30,047 bases of DNA from a bacterium (GTDB taxonomy: Bacteria; Armatimonadota; Zipacnadia; Zipacnadales; Zipacnadaceae): NCBI GenBank assembly GCA_030603495.1, contig JAUVXR010000028.1, positions 1 through 30,047 on the forward strand, read 5' to 3'. A program made the position numbers and the translations under genes. This document shows positions 16,333 through 24,714 of this stretch, piece after piece (position 1 is the stretch's first letter; each line of letters begins with the position of its first letter). The notes under the pieces were generated by a model. The model ran no database searches, was not told the origin of the DNA, and was given only the letters and a program-made list of their open reading frames with translations.

Positions 16333-16794
16333 TCAGTCCTCTCCGCCGTTGGCCGCGCCGCCCATGCGATACTTGATATCGTAGTTGATGATGAAGTCCA
16401 GTTCCTCGTCCGTGAAGCCATAGTGCTCCGCCAGCACACGGTCTATCTCGTCGATGATAGGCTTAGCACTGGTAGGATAGTATTCGTCATACTCCACGTA
16501 TCCAGAAGGGTACCTCCTCGACCTTATGGTGGCCGTATCCTTGTAGCAAGCCGATAGCTCTTCACACAGGTCCACTAGGCAAGCATGAGACTCGCCAAAT
16601 CGGAACTTCTCGATGTCCGAACGCTTGAGGTCGCGACAATTGCCGAACGCCTTGAAGAACGCGTAGAAGATTCCACTGTTAAGCACGGCAGCCACAGCGT
16701 CTCGAACGTCCACACTCTGTGCGTACAGTTCCTTGTAGTGCGAGGACACGTCGCGGTTGTCTGACCTCAGCGCCTTTTGGACACGGATGAACAG
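16333..16794 (-). pseudogene. Type II/IIG restriction-modification enzyme, C-terminal stub
   Basis: The frame holds about 154 residues from LFIRVQKALRS to the stop. The C-terminal block SAKPIIDEIDRVLAEHYGFT followed by DEELDFIINYDIKYRMG is the characteristic end of large N6-adenine methyltransferase or BREX-PglX-like and type IIG enzymes. Upstream is FFKAFGNCRDLKRSDIEKF, also typical. These enzymes are 900-1,300 residues, so nearly all of the protein, including the methyltransferase core, is missing. The frame reads through upstream of the GTG at 16749 to a stop at 16795, right beside the left end of the IS3 element, which shows where the gene was cut. Confidence 0.7.
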
Positions 16795-16843
16795 TTAGCT
16801 AAGGTGTAACCTGGGGGACAGTGGTGGAGCGGCCGGAGGCGGA

Positions 16844-16860
16844 GCAGGGCGTAGCCCTGC
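16844..16860. repeat. hairpin in the IS3 leader
   Basis: GCAGGGC and GCCCTGC form a perfect 7-bp stem around GTA, nested within GGCCG/CGGCC arms. It lies between the IS left end and orfA. Some elements use such hairpins to block transcription or translation from outside; that role here is inferred. Confidence 0.4.
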
Positions 16861-16950
16861 GCAGACTACGGCCGGCGCTAAAGCTCCCTTCCTTGATCGG
16901 CTTGACTCACTCCTGAAGCAGATTATCATATCGACAGGGAGGAGTCAACA

Positions 16951-17325
16951 ATGGCTCGTTTAGAAGCCAAACGCAAGCAGCAAACCCAGTCAGCTGGCAG
17001 TGAAACCACCAAGCTGATCCGCAAGACGCGGCAGGCGACGCGCAAGCGTTATACTGCCGAAGAGAAGATCCGTATCGTGATGGAAGGGGTCCGTGGCGAA
17101 GAACCGGTCAGCGCAATTTGTCGCCGCGAGGGCATCCACAGTAACATGTACTACCGCTGGCTGAAGAGTTTCATGGAAGCGGGCAAGGAGCGACTGAAGG
17201 GAGAGGAGACCCGGGGCGCGAGCCGCAACGAAGTCAAAGAACTGAAGCTGGAGAACCAGCGGCTCAAAGAGCTGGTGGCAGAGCTAGCGGTGGAGAATGT
17301 GGTGCTCAAAAAAAGTCTGCTTTGA
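16951..17325 (+). CDS. IS3-family transposase OrfA (helix-turn-helix subunit)
   Basis: 124 residues from an ATG with GGAGG upstream (16939-16943). Residues about 33-75 form the transposase helix-turn-helix: RKRYTAEEKIRIVMEGVRGE, then CRREGIHSNMYYRWLKSF. Residues about 90-122 form a leucine zipper (ELKLENQRLKELVAELAVE). OrfA binds the element ends and fuses with OrfB by frameshifting. An A7 run (17308-17314) just before the stop, with orfB in the -1 frame, is the expected slippage site. It seems intact, but alone it cannot transpose. Confidence 0.88.
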   Translation: MARLEAKRKQQTQSAGSETTKLIRKTRQATRKRYTAEEKIRIVMEGVRGEEPVSAICRREGIHSNMYYRWLKSFMEAGKERLKGEETRGASRNEVKELKLENQRLKELVAELAVENVVLKKSLL

Positions 17326-17868
17326 TTTTGCCGAGCAAGCGTATGAGATACCAACGAACTTCGGCAAAACAGAAGGCCGAGGTCATGCAGCTGGTGAGCA
17401 AGTCGCCCCTGAGCGTCAAAGAGACGCTGGCCAGGTTAGGAGTAGCCCGTTCCACGTACTATTCCTGGCGGCGCCGTGAGCAACGTCAGGGCCAGCAGGG
17501 CCTGGTTGATCTGACGCCTGCGGCCCGGCGGATGTGGAACCGGTTGCGCGACTGGGTAGTAGCTAAAGTACTCGAATATGCCCATAAACACACCGACTTA
17601 AGCAGTCGGGAGCTGGCCTGTAAGATCACCGATGAGGCAGGCTTTAGCGTCTCGGAGAGCAGCGTCTACCGGATTCTGAAGCTTCACGGCCTGGTGGCCC
17701 CAGCGCAGGTGGAAGTGGTCCAGGCGGCCGCTGAGTTTCGGCGTAAAACCACCCGGGTCCATGAGCTGAGGCAGACCGACTTGGCCTGATTTTTCATGCA
17801 CGGGTGGAGCTGGCATTATGTCGGTGGAATCCTGGATGACTACAGTCGCTACCTGCTCGCTTACCAGG
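17322..17868 (+). pseudogene. IS3-family transposase OrfB, nonsense-mutated and truncated
   Basis: The -1 frame relative to orfA reads an HTH-like part (SVKETLARLGVARSTYYSWR) and then SSRELACKITDEAGFSVSES and ILKLHGLVAP, leading to RQTDLA where the first catalytic Asp of the DDE domain sits. A TGA at 17787-17789 interrupts it, after which the same frame continues HGWSWHYVGGILDDYSRYLL and AYQ before homology ends near 17868. The second Asp and the Glu are gone. The enzyme is certainly inactive. Confidence 0.8.
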
Positions 17869-17871
17869 TGG

Positions 17872-18287
17872 TCGCGGCGTACCTGCTCAGCAGTAGCGAG
17901 GATGCGGCCATTCTGCCGCGCCGTCTCAATTATCATCCGGCCTGCTTTGATCGTGATGCCCACCGGCTTTTCGACCATGACGTCCAGTCCAGCTTCCAGG
18001 CAGGCAATAGCGGCAGTGTGGTGATATGCGTGGGGCAGGCAAATGTCGGCCGCGTCCAGATTGGCGGCTGCGAGCGTCTCTTCGACACTGCCATATTTAT
18101 CTGGCCGGTGACCCAGCTTCGCTTCAACATCCGCGGCATACCTCTCTACATTCTCCGCCGCGACATCGCAGACCGCCGCGACGCGAAATCTGTCGTAGCC
18201 TTTGTCCTGGAGCTTCTGGTAGCTGTTCAGATGCCCTCCCGCAATGCCGCCACAACCGATTATTGCCAACTTGACTTGGTCGCTCAC
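17872..18287 (-). pseudogene. Gfo/Idh/MocA oxidoreductase, N-terminal Rossmann domain only
   Basis: The GTG at 18287 with GGAGGT 7 nt upstream is the best start, giving VKLAIIGCGGIAGGHL, a clear NAD(P)-binding GxGxxG. This is followed by VAAVCDV, the ADICLPHAYHH segment, VMVEKPVGI (the EKP motif) and ILATAEQVRRD. These are the classic Gfo/Idh/MocA steps up to the end of the Rossmann half. The C-terminal substrate domain, more than 200 residues, is replaced by the IS3 remnant, so no activity is expected. It is divergent from the MFS transporter, with which it may once have shared a sugar-uptake role. Confidence 0.78.
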
Positions 18288-18497
18288 TTCAGATACCTCC
18301 ATGCTATGTTGGCTTGCTGGTAGTGCCGTTTTCCTCAGCATTAGCTCTCACTGAGTTGCAGCATAAAGGAGGTAGTTACACACCGACCGGGGAAGGACCT
18401 ACGGGCACGAGGATGAATTCATTACAAGTTCGAAGAATATACCAACAACAGTAAGTGAAATGGGGAATCTCGCTTAGAGACTTCGGAGGAAAAGATC

Positions 18498-19865
18498 ATG
18501 AGCGACCGAGAAGAGACCAATGTGTCTGGGTCACCAAACGACCAGGAAGTATCGCCACAGGAGCCGGCGGCGGAGCAAATTGTCCCACGCCTTTTGGTAA
18601 GGCGCAACCAAGTATCTTACGCCATCATCGCCTCACTGATATACCTGGCCGCCCCAATTCTCTACGTTGACGTCGTGCAGGCTACCCTGTGCGATAAATT
18701 GGGGGCCTCCAAGATGGTAGCCAACTTGCCTACGTCCCTGTCTATAGGGATGAGTGTCGTGCCGCTTCTTTTTGCCTGGCTGATTCCCTACATGCGCATG
18801 GTGCGCGGCGTCATCGTTGTCGCATACCTGGTGGGGGCAGCCATGGGCAGTGTAGTAGCTCTGGTGCTGATGTCACCGGCCAACGCGACGACAAAGATTG
18901 CCGTGATTATCATTCATGCCGCCGTAAATGGAATTGTGCTGGGGACAGCGGCCGTGTTCAACTGGGAGATTCTCAGCAAGGGAATGACTGAGGTGGACCG
19001 GGGTAAGCTTTTCAGCATCACCTACGGCTTTAGCCCGGGGTTTGCCGTGCTCGGTTCTCTGGGAGCGCAGGTGATGTTGCAAGAAAAGATCTCGTGGCTG
19101 CCTTTCCCTTATGACTGTGCGGCATTATTCGGCTTGACTGCGCCTATCCTGGTCTTTATGGCATTGCTTGCACGCCGGTTTTATGTCCCCATTCCGGCTC
19201 AGACTGAGCAACGCCAGCCCTTTGTATCCTTTATTTTCGGCGGCCTATGGGGTTTTATCCGCCAGCCGCGGTTCTTAGTGCTGGTGATCGCCTACCTGCT
19301 CTGGTATGCGACTCATTTCGTGTTCAACAACGCTGGCCTGAATTTGAGGGAAGTGTTGGGAGTCGAACCCAAGTTGTACGCCGGATGGATTAACACGCTG
19401 CGCTTTGGTGGCAAGATGGTGGCTGGTTTCTTACTGGGATGGCTGGTGGCAAGGCGGGGGGCGAAGGCCGGAGCGATAGTAACTACGTTATTGACGGTGA
19501 CGGCCGTGCTCTGGATCCTGGGGGTCAAAGGCCAGGTTTACCTGGTGACCTTCGCCCTATTTGGCGCGGGAGAATTGGCAGGGCTGTACTACCCCAATTA
19601 CCTTGCTTCAGCCTCCAAACCTCAGGATGTCAAGCGCAATATGTCCCTGTTATTCCTGATAATCGCACTTCCGGCAGCGGCAATGCCCGCACTCCACGGC
19701 GCTATTGCGGACCGCTGGAGTTTTCACTTCGGCTTCTGGGCAGCCCTGGCGATGGGGGTGGTGGCTCTTCTCTTGGTGCTCACTTTGCCATATCGCTCGC
19801 CGGTTAAAACGGCAGCCTTGCCCGATGAACAGCGCCCCGAGCCCACCGCGAGCAAGGAAGAATAG
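18498..19865 (+). CDS. major facilitator superfamily transporter
   Basis: 455 residues from an ATG with GGAGG 9 nt upstream. A charged N-terminal tail (about 1-35) and a charged C-terminal tail bracket about 12 hydrophobic segments, with a cytoplasmic loop near residues 220-245. The second half includes a conserved-looking RFGGKMVAGFLLGWLVARRG, like the MFS A-type loop, and GAGELAGLYYPNYLAS. MFS proteins move sugars, drugs or metabolites across the inner membrane by facilitated transport or proton coupling. The divergent sugar-oxidoreductase remnant hints at a carbohydrate or polyol, but no substrate motif supports that. Confidence 0.8.
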   Translation: MSDREETNVSGSPNDQEVSPQEPAAEQIVPRLLVRRNQVSYAIIASLIYLAAPILYVDVVQATLCDKLGASKMVANLPTSLSIGMSVVPLLFAWLIPYMRMVRGVIVVAYLVGAAMGSVVALVLMSPANATTKIAVIIIHAAVNGIVLGTAAVFNWEILSKGMTEVDRGKLFSITYGFSPGFAVLGSLGAQVMLQEKISWLPFPYDCAALFGLTAPILVFMALLARRFYVPIPAQTEQRQPFVSFIFGGLWGFIRQPRFLVLVIAYLLWYATHFVFNNAGLNLREVLGVEPKLYAGWINTLRFGGKMVAGFLLGWLVARRGAKAGAIVTTLLTVTAVLWILGVKGQVYLVTFALFGAGELAGLYYPNYLASASKPQDVKRNMSLLFLIIALPAAAMPALHGAIADRWSFHFGFWAALAMGVVALLLVLTLPYRSPVKTAALPDEQRPEPTASKEE

Positions 19866-19966
19866 AGCTCCCAGTAGGGTGTGCAACGAGCCGAAGGCGC
19901 CAAATCGCAGTAAGCACAGGCGAATCTGTGTCTCAGGAATGTTCGCCCAGACTCAACAAGTGATAC

Positions 19967-20203
19967 TTATGGATTTTTGACGTAGTGGCCGGTTCCCACG
20001 TACTGCTCACGGCTCTCCACGGCACAGGGCCCGGCCATGATGACCCCTTGCTGGCCGCTAATAGCCACCTTCTCCCCCACCCGGACTACAGTAGATTCGG
20101 GCTGCACCCCTCGAGTACGGGGCTGGCCTGCCCCCGGCACAGGAGCCGGCAGGCACCATACCCTGCCCCTACGTGAACCAGGCGGAACTAAACTGGCAGT
20201 CAA
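19967..20203 (-). pseudogene. DAHP synthase (AroF/AroG-like) N-terminal stub
   Basis: On the minus strand ESTVVRVGEKVAISGQQG followed by VIMAGPCAVESREQ matches the entry of 3-deoxy-7-phosphoheptulonate synthase, where the 'AGPC.VES' loop contacts substrate. After ESREQ the homology stops and a terminator is reached 10 residues later. The roughly 90 residues upstream do not clearly extend it. DAHP synthase starts aromatic amino-acid synthesis; about 250 residues are missing. It sits in the 387-bp gap between the MFS transporter and the next gene; I see nothing else there apart from a GC-rich imperfect hairpin near 20124-20154. Confidence 0.5.
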
Positions 20204-20252
20204 ACGTCTATAGTAGTGGAGCAGCGTATAAGTGTGGCAAGGAGATGGTCAT

Positions 20253-21185
20253 ATGAACCGGTTAGTGCTGGCTGGTCTGGCATGCGTGGTTTTGGTATTC
20301 ACTTTGCCCGCGCTAGCGCAGGAGGCCCCACCCCCAGCAGCGGACGCGTCAGCGACAGACGCTATCGCGACCGCAAGCAGTGCTATTCCCGCACAGCGAA
20401 TCGTGGTAATGGACCTGCAGATGGGGGGCCGCTACGCCCACGAGCTGCGCAAGTGGCTGCCGGCCTTCCTCGAGGCCAAGCTGGCTGAGCATGGCTGGAC
20501 CGTGCTGGCCCGGGGCGAGGCCTTGAAGACGATCCGGCAGGAGCAGGACCTGCCCGGGGTCAACCCCCTTACGGCGCCGCCCAAGAATCAGCTTTATGGG
20601 GCCAGCGCCATTCTGAAGCTCAATGCTCGGGTGGACGTCAAAGAGTACGATGCGGCGGCCAACATCGGCATCTTCTCCATCGGCGGTCTGACCAAGGTCA
20701 AGTTCCACCTCAACGGCCAGATCATTGATGCCGGAACCGGCGTTATCAAGCCTCTGGGCGAAATCACTGCCAGCGCCTCCAAGCTGAAGCGGCTGGCTGT
20801 GGTCTTTCCCAAGATTGGCTATATCGGTGGGGGCTTCAATATCAGCGACATCCGCGATTCGCTCGTCGGCGCGGCTGCCGACGACGGCGCCAAGGAACTG
20901 GTTAAGCGGTTGGACACGATGCGCGAGGCCGTCCCCGGCTATGAGGCAGCCATTCCCGTCGAGCAGGAGACCATCGTTCTGGCCTTCCCCGAGGGGATGC
21001 GGCCCGCGCCCGGTGCGGAGTACGGGATATACCGGCGCGACAAGATGATCGCCAAGGTGCGCGTAATACGCTTCGACGAAGGTCGGGCCACTTGCCAGAT
21101 CCTTGCTGCGACCGACCAGATCCGGTCAACCGACGTCGCCCGCCCGCTGGAGATCGTCGTCCCGGTCGAGGTGAGTGCGGAGTAG
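20253..21185 (+). CDS. exported CsgG/LpoB-like protein
   Basis: 310 residues from the ATG at 20253, which has AAGGAGA 7 nt upstream; an upstream ATG at 20232 is in frame but lacks a site. A signal peptide (MNRLVLAGLACVVLVFTL, cleaved after ALA) leads to a Pro/Ala-rich linker, then IVVMDLQMGGRYAHELRKWL, a CsgG/TolB-N-type strand-helix start, and KLAEHGWTVLARGEALKTI. ASAILKLNARVDVKEY and GQIIDAGTGVIKPLGEITA are the central CsgG-type strands. The final 70 residues look like a separate beta domain. Family members act in curli export, lipoprotein complexes or flagellar T-rings; no partner gene is nearby, so the role is open. Confidence 0.6.
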   Translation: MNRLVLAGLACVVLVFTLPALAQEAPPPAADASATDAIATASSAIPAQRIVVMDLQMGGRYAHELRKWLPAFLEAKLAEHGWTVLARGEALKTIRQEQDLPGVNPLTAPPKNQLYGASAILKLNARVDVKEYDAAANIGIFSIGGLTKVKFHLNGQIIDAGTGVIKPLGEITASASKLKRLAVVFPKIGYIGGGFNISDIRDSLVGAAADDGAKELVKRLDTMREAVPGYEAAIPVEQETIVLAFPEGMRPAPGAEYGIYRRDKMIAKVRVIRFDEGRATCQILAATDQIRSTDVARPLEIVVPVEVSAE

Positions 21186-21640
21186 GGCGCTATTCGGGGA
21201 GTGGGTGCCCGCCAGCTCCCAAATCGAGTAAGTTCCTCCATGCAGATAGCACACTCGGTTGTGTACAGAACTACCCTCATCCGTGCCCCGATAGGTCTAC
21301 GCACAGAGAATAGGACACCGGTCAGGCAGTTTGGGAGCTGTGGGCAAGGGGAAGACTTTGTTTGAGTAGGGGCAGCGTGTGAAGAGCAGAGAAGGCGAAG
21401 GAGACTGATATCATTGCTTACGCTGTGGCCGTGGCACGCTAGCCTGCAGCATTTCGACCAAGAGCAACTAGAGATCATCCGCCAGGGCGAGGTCGAGTAC
21501 TGGGATATCGGCAGCCAACAGAGCGCTTCGGCAAGGGGCTTCCCAGCATCCGCTACAATCAATAGCAAGAATCACAAATAGGCCCGCGCTCTGCGTGGAA
21601 CAGAGGCGGGACACTATAGCTTGCACGTGTTGGTATGAGA
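21186..21640. other. 455-bp gap without a convincing gene
   Basis: Between the CsgG-like gene and the Ig-like lipoprotein I see no reliable gene. A short plus-strand stretch (about 21430-21560) reads HFDQEQLEIIRQGEVEYWDI and then, in a shifted frame, ERFGKGLPSIRYNQ before a stop. This may be a decayed coding remnant, but it is too short to assign. Confidence 0.3.
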
Positions 21641-22336
21641 CTAGAGGACCGAGGGCATTACGCTAACGACAATGGTCTCGGCGACGCCGGACTCCTCCTC
21701 AATCACCTGCACAACGCCCTCCCCGGAAGACTCCCCCCTGACGACGCCGTTCTCATCTACTGATATGCAGTCGTCTCCTGCGATCACGGTCCAGGTGAAG
21801 GCCCCGCTCGCCGGCACGAGTATCACCTCATCACTGCTGTTGCGGGCTGTGGCCACAAGCTGAAGCGTTCCGCCCTCGTGGACTACGGGGGTGGCCGGCG
21901 CGATATCAACGCGCTCGATGGTCGAAGCCAGCACTAGTCCATATCCCCGGATCTCCCCCGGCACAACCGAAATGTCGGTTTCGCCTACCGCCAGGGCGAC
22001 TCCTTGGGCGTTTGGCTCAGGATAGGCCGCTGCTCGCAGCCGGGCCGGGCCTGCCGCCACATCATCAATAAGCACACGGGTATTAGGCCGGTTGATGATT
22101 GCCGTACCGCCAGGGACTACCGTCCCATTGCGTAGAACTTCCGCCTTGATTGATTCGCTCGCCACAGGCACCAGTGCAGGTGACATCTCACCATCGCGTT
22201 CTGGCCAGCTAATTTGAATCCCCACCGAGCCGACCCCAGCAGAGACCGGGATGACCTCGCTACTACCCCCACAGCCTATCAGTGCTGTTGCTAGTATTAC
22301 CACGGTAGCTAGTGCCAGTGTTCGACGATAGGTCAC
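21641..22336 (-). CDS. lipoprotein with a bacterial Ig-like domain
   Basis: The GTG at 22336 has AGGAGGT 8 nt upstream and lies 50 nt after a good promoter, so longer upstream starts are rejected. The product is about 231 residues. It has a short basic n-region, a hydrophobic core and lipobox LIGC, followed by Ser-rich sequence. Residues about 145-225 resemble a Big_2-type Ig-like fold: VHEGGTLQLVATARNSS, FTWTVIAGDD, VDENGVVRGESSGEGVVQV. Such lipoproteins are surface or periplasmic and often carbohydrate- or adhesion-related. The function is otherwise unknown. Confidence 0.65.
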   Translation of the reverse strand: MTYRRTLALATVVILATALIGCGGSSEVIPVSAGVGSVGIQISWPERDGEMSPALVPVASESIKAEVLRNGTVVPGGTAIINRPNTRVLIDDVAAGPARLRAAAYPEPNAQGVALAVGETDISVVPGEIRGYGLVLASTIERVDIAPATPVVHEGGTLQLVATARNSSDEVILVPASGAFTWTVIAGDDCISVDENGVVRGESSGEGVVQVIEEESGVAETIVVSVMPSVL

Positions 22337-22392
22337 ACCTATTGACCTCCTGTACGTGTCTCTTGCTGTGTGCCATACTACACACGCCACCA

Positions 22393-22421
22393 ATTGTAAC
22401 ATATTCGCCAAAGTTTTGCAA
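22393..22421 (-). promoter_or_regulatory. promoter of the Ig-like lipoprotein gene
   Basis: TTGCAA (22421-22416), a 17-bp spacer and TACAAT (22398-22393) on the minus strand give a near-consensus promoter. The start would be near 22386 with a leader of about 50 nt. This rules out the longer reading frame that begins at 22474. Confidence 0.65.
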
Positions 22422-22593
22422 GAGTATATCAAACTTTTATCAGGCAGGACATCCCTATTGGAATGGACATCCACGCATACGGCTTGGGTGGTGATTGTCA
22501 GCGGGCACTTCTCGGCACTAACGGCCCGGTAGTCCCGGACCCGTCTGGCGCGTACGGCGGGGCACAGCCGGTTGGCCAGCGGGCACTAAGCCT

Positions 22594-22633
22594 GTCGAGC
22601 CGGCTGGCGGTGAGCTTGCCGAACCGGCTCGAC
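22594..22633. terminator. strong inverted repeat downstream of the histidine kinase
   Basis: GTCGAGCCGG (22594-22603) and CCGGCTCGAC (22624-22633) form a perfect 10-bp stem. The 20-nt loop can pair further (GGC/GCC). It lies 95 nt after the kinase stop, in the 390-bp gap before the lipoprotein promoter. No T tract follows, so it may be a factor-dependent terminator, an RNA-stabilising hairpin or a protein site. The rest of the gap shows nothing else. Confidence 0.4.
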
Positions 22634-22727
22634 TGCCGCTCGGGGAGAGCCTGGAGGGGCTGCGTGGCGCTCGCCCGGTGGCAAAGGGGGCCGTCACGGT
22701 CCTCGCCCGTGGCGCCGCTTGCCGCTA

Positions 22728-24065
22728 TTACCGTACGCTCTCAGCCATGCCCAGCAGTCCCACCGACATCCGCACGACGCTGCCTTCTCCCGGTTTGGAG
22801 GCAATGCTGATGTGGCCGCCGTGCTTGCCTGCTATGCTGCTGGCCACGCTCAGACCCAGCCCGCGGCTGTAGTCCCCGCGTGTGGTGAAGAACGGCTCCG
22901 TGGCCCGCCGCCAGGTCTCCCGGTCCATGCCGACACCGTTGTCGGCCACTTGCACGAAGGCCTGGTCTTCGTCGTAGCCCTCCGTAACGGCTATTTCGCC
23001 TCCGCTGGGAACAGCTTGGAGGGCGTTGAAGAAGATGTGTATCAATGCCTGCTGAATATCCGCGCGGTCGGCGAGGACGGCTATGCCCTCCTGCTGCTGA
23101 TGCTTCACCTCGATCGTGGTGTCATCGGGGCGCTGCTCCCACACTGGACGGATCAGGTCAATAATCTCCTGAGCCAGCCCCCCCAGGTTCACTGTCTCCC
23201 GACTGCCTGTCTCCTTGTTCTGAACGAACTCCTGCAGTGCCCACAGCATCTGGGTGCCTCCAAGTATCCTCGCCTCCATTCGCTCGAGCCGCCCAGCTAG
23301 CTGCTCGTCGTCTGTCTCCTCGGCCAGAAGCTGGGTGTTGCCCAGCACACTGGCGAGTGCATTATTCAGGCTATGGACCACGCCACGACTGACCTCCGTC
23401 ACCAGCCGATAGTGCTCCCGCACGCTGCTGTCTTCGGCCCGGCGCTGTCGCCGGGTCACATTCAGGGCTCGTCTCCAACAGTGCCGCAAGCTGGCGCATA
23501 TTGCCCCGCCCAGTTCGTCCAGCCACACCATGTCCTCACAACTGTACTGGTTGGCCCGCCCGCTCCCCAGAACTAGGAGCTGGGATCCCGTCGCCTGGGT
23601 TGATAGCGGCAGCGTGATTGCGGAGCATATCCCGGCCTCAGCCAGTTGCCAGTCTAGCCAGTCGGAACTCAGCCGTGTATCCAAGTAGATGGCTGCCGCC
23701 AGCGGCCCGCTGGCCGACCCGGCAGCCGCCTCACTCATGGGCAGCTGGGCACCGGGTTCCAGCCCGCCGGGATGAGTTCCAGCTGTCGCCTTCACCTGGA
23801 AGTTGCGGTGGACGTCTTGCACCGTCAGCAACGCGGCGTGGTCGTGGCTCACCGAGTCCTGCAACTCAGCCGCGATCATCTCGAAGGTGCTTTGTAGATC
23901 ATGGCCCCGTACCGCCGCACCGATCAGCCGCTCCTCCACGGCCAAGATCCTGGGTCGTGAAGACTGCTCCCGCGGCACTCGCAGCACTTCGCGAACCGTT
24001 TCATTGTGAGTGTACTGACCCGGTTGGTGCTCAGCCTTTCGAAGTGTGGGTTGTACCCCGGCCAT
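22728..24065 (-). CDS. GAF-domain sensor histidine kinase
   Basis: The ATG at 24065, with GGGAGGG 5 nt upstream, gives 445 residues; the ATG at 24131 would add 22 with no site. Residues about 50-193 form a GAF-like sensor domain, then an H-box VVHSLNNALASVLGN (His231), a dimerisation helix pair, and a HATPase domain with FFNALQAVP (Asn347), VADNGVGMD (375), PFFTT and GLGLSVA (402-408). No transmembrane segment is seen, so it is a cytosolic kinase sensing a small internal ligand. The 'HSLNN' H-box is the NtrB-like type. No response regulator gene is adjacent, making it an orphan in this window. Confidence 0.85.
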   Translation of the reverse strand: MAGVQPTLRKAEHQPGQYTHNETVREVLRVPREQSSRPRILAVEERLIGAAVRGHDLQSTFEMIAAELQDSVSHDHAALLTVQDVHRNFQVKATAGTHPGGLEPGAQLPMSEAAAGSASGPLAAAIYLDTRLSSDWLDWQLAEAGICSAITLPLSTQATGSQLLVLGSGRANQYSCEDMVWLDELGGAICASLRHCWRRALNVTRRQRRAEDSSVREHYRLVTEVSRGVVHSLNNALASVLGNTQLLAEETDDEQLAGRLERMEARILGGTQMLWALQEFVQNKETGSRETVNLGGLAQEIIDLIRPVWEQRPDDTTIEVKHQQQEGIAVLADRADIQQALIHIFFNALQAVPSGGEIAVTEGYDEDQAFVQVADNGVGMDRETWRRATEPFFTTRGDYSRGLGLSVASSIAGKHGGHISIASKPGEGSVVRMSVGLLGMAESVR

Positions 24066-24131
24066 TTGTTCCCTCCCTGAGGCAGACTTCGGGACATGCT
24101 TGGATGAACTCGACTTGTGCTGACTACTCAT

Positions 24132-24643
24132 CGCGTTGGCTCATGCGGAGGGAGCCTTCGGCGAGAACCGGAATGCTCCCACGCGTGGCCCTGGTTGGGG
24201 TATCCGCCCAGATGCGCAGAAGCAGCCTGCAAGAGTTCACAGAGATCGTAGGTTATTATCGGCCTTCAGCGCCTTGAACTTGAGGCCCTCACATCGTGCG
24301 TATCTCGGCAGTGCCAGCAGGCAGGACCAACACCGCACTTGGCTGGTGAGCGTCTGCTCTGGCGAGGGGCCTGATTCCCCACGCCGCACAGTTCTCCCTG
24401 ACAGGCTGGGCCAATGTGGCCTGTGTCTGTTTCTGCCTTGTGAAGATGGCTGAGCCTGCCGAGGGCGAGGGAGCCAGCTACGCTCGCTCCGTACCTGCGC
24501 CGCCTAAGCGTGAAGGCATCCCTCGCACTGCTCCGTTCCTAGTACAGCCGTGGCCTCTGCCCACCATCAGTGCCGCTGTGCCGCCCCTTTGTTGACAGTT
24601 TTGGCCCATTTCGGCCACTTTTGGAGTATCTAACGCCGAGGGG
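24132..24643. other. intergenic region between kinase and PEP-CTERM genes
   Basis: About 510 bp with no convincing coding sequence in any frame. The end holds TTGACA at 24593 without a matching -10, and a small inverted repeat TGGCC/GGCCA (24602-24617) about 27 bp before the PEP-CTERM promoter, which could be an operator. The kinase promoter should lie here but no good match was found. Confidence 0.35.
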
Positions 24644-24672
24644 TTGACAGAATTGGTAAAATAATGTATAAT
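24644..24672 (+). promoter_or_regulatory. perfect consensus sigma70 promoter
   Basis: TTGACA (24644-24649), a 17-bp spacer and TATAAT (24667-24672) are an exact consensus. Transcription would start near 24679, 36 nt before the PEP-CTERM ATG. It is the strongest promoter in the window. Confidence 0.85.
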
Positions 24673-24714
24673 CTGTTGACATTCCAGAAACATAAGAGAA
24701 GTGGGGTACAGAGA

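Larger units (their letters stand above)
16804..17871 (+). mobile_element. IS3-family insertion sequence, truncated at its right end
   Basis: The element begins near TGTAACCTGGGGGACAGT (16804), contains orfA and the first half of orfB, and stops abruptly near 17871 where an oxidoreductase gene begins on the other strand. Full IS3 elements are about 1.2-1.5 kb with an orfB of 270 or more residues, so several hundred bp and the right inverted repeat are lost. It is flanked by two other truncated genes, the pattern left by IS-adjacent deletion. Confidence 0.75.

Noticed and set aside
20939-21568. A 209-residue minus-strand ORF
   Set aside because: Half of it is a shadow of the CsgG-like gene, and the rest shows no family-like pattern.
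22337-22474. A 46-residue N-terminal extension of the Ig-like lipoprotein
   Set aside because: It would overlap the promoter and removes the lipoprotein signal from the N-terminus; the GTG with AGGAGGT is better.
24593-24640. A second TTGACA upstream of the PEP-CTERM gene
   Set aside because: The nearest -10-like TATCTA is far outside the usual spacing.
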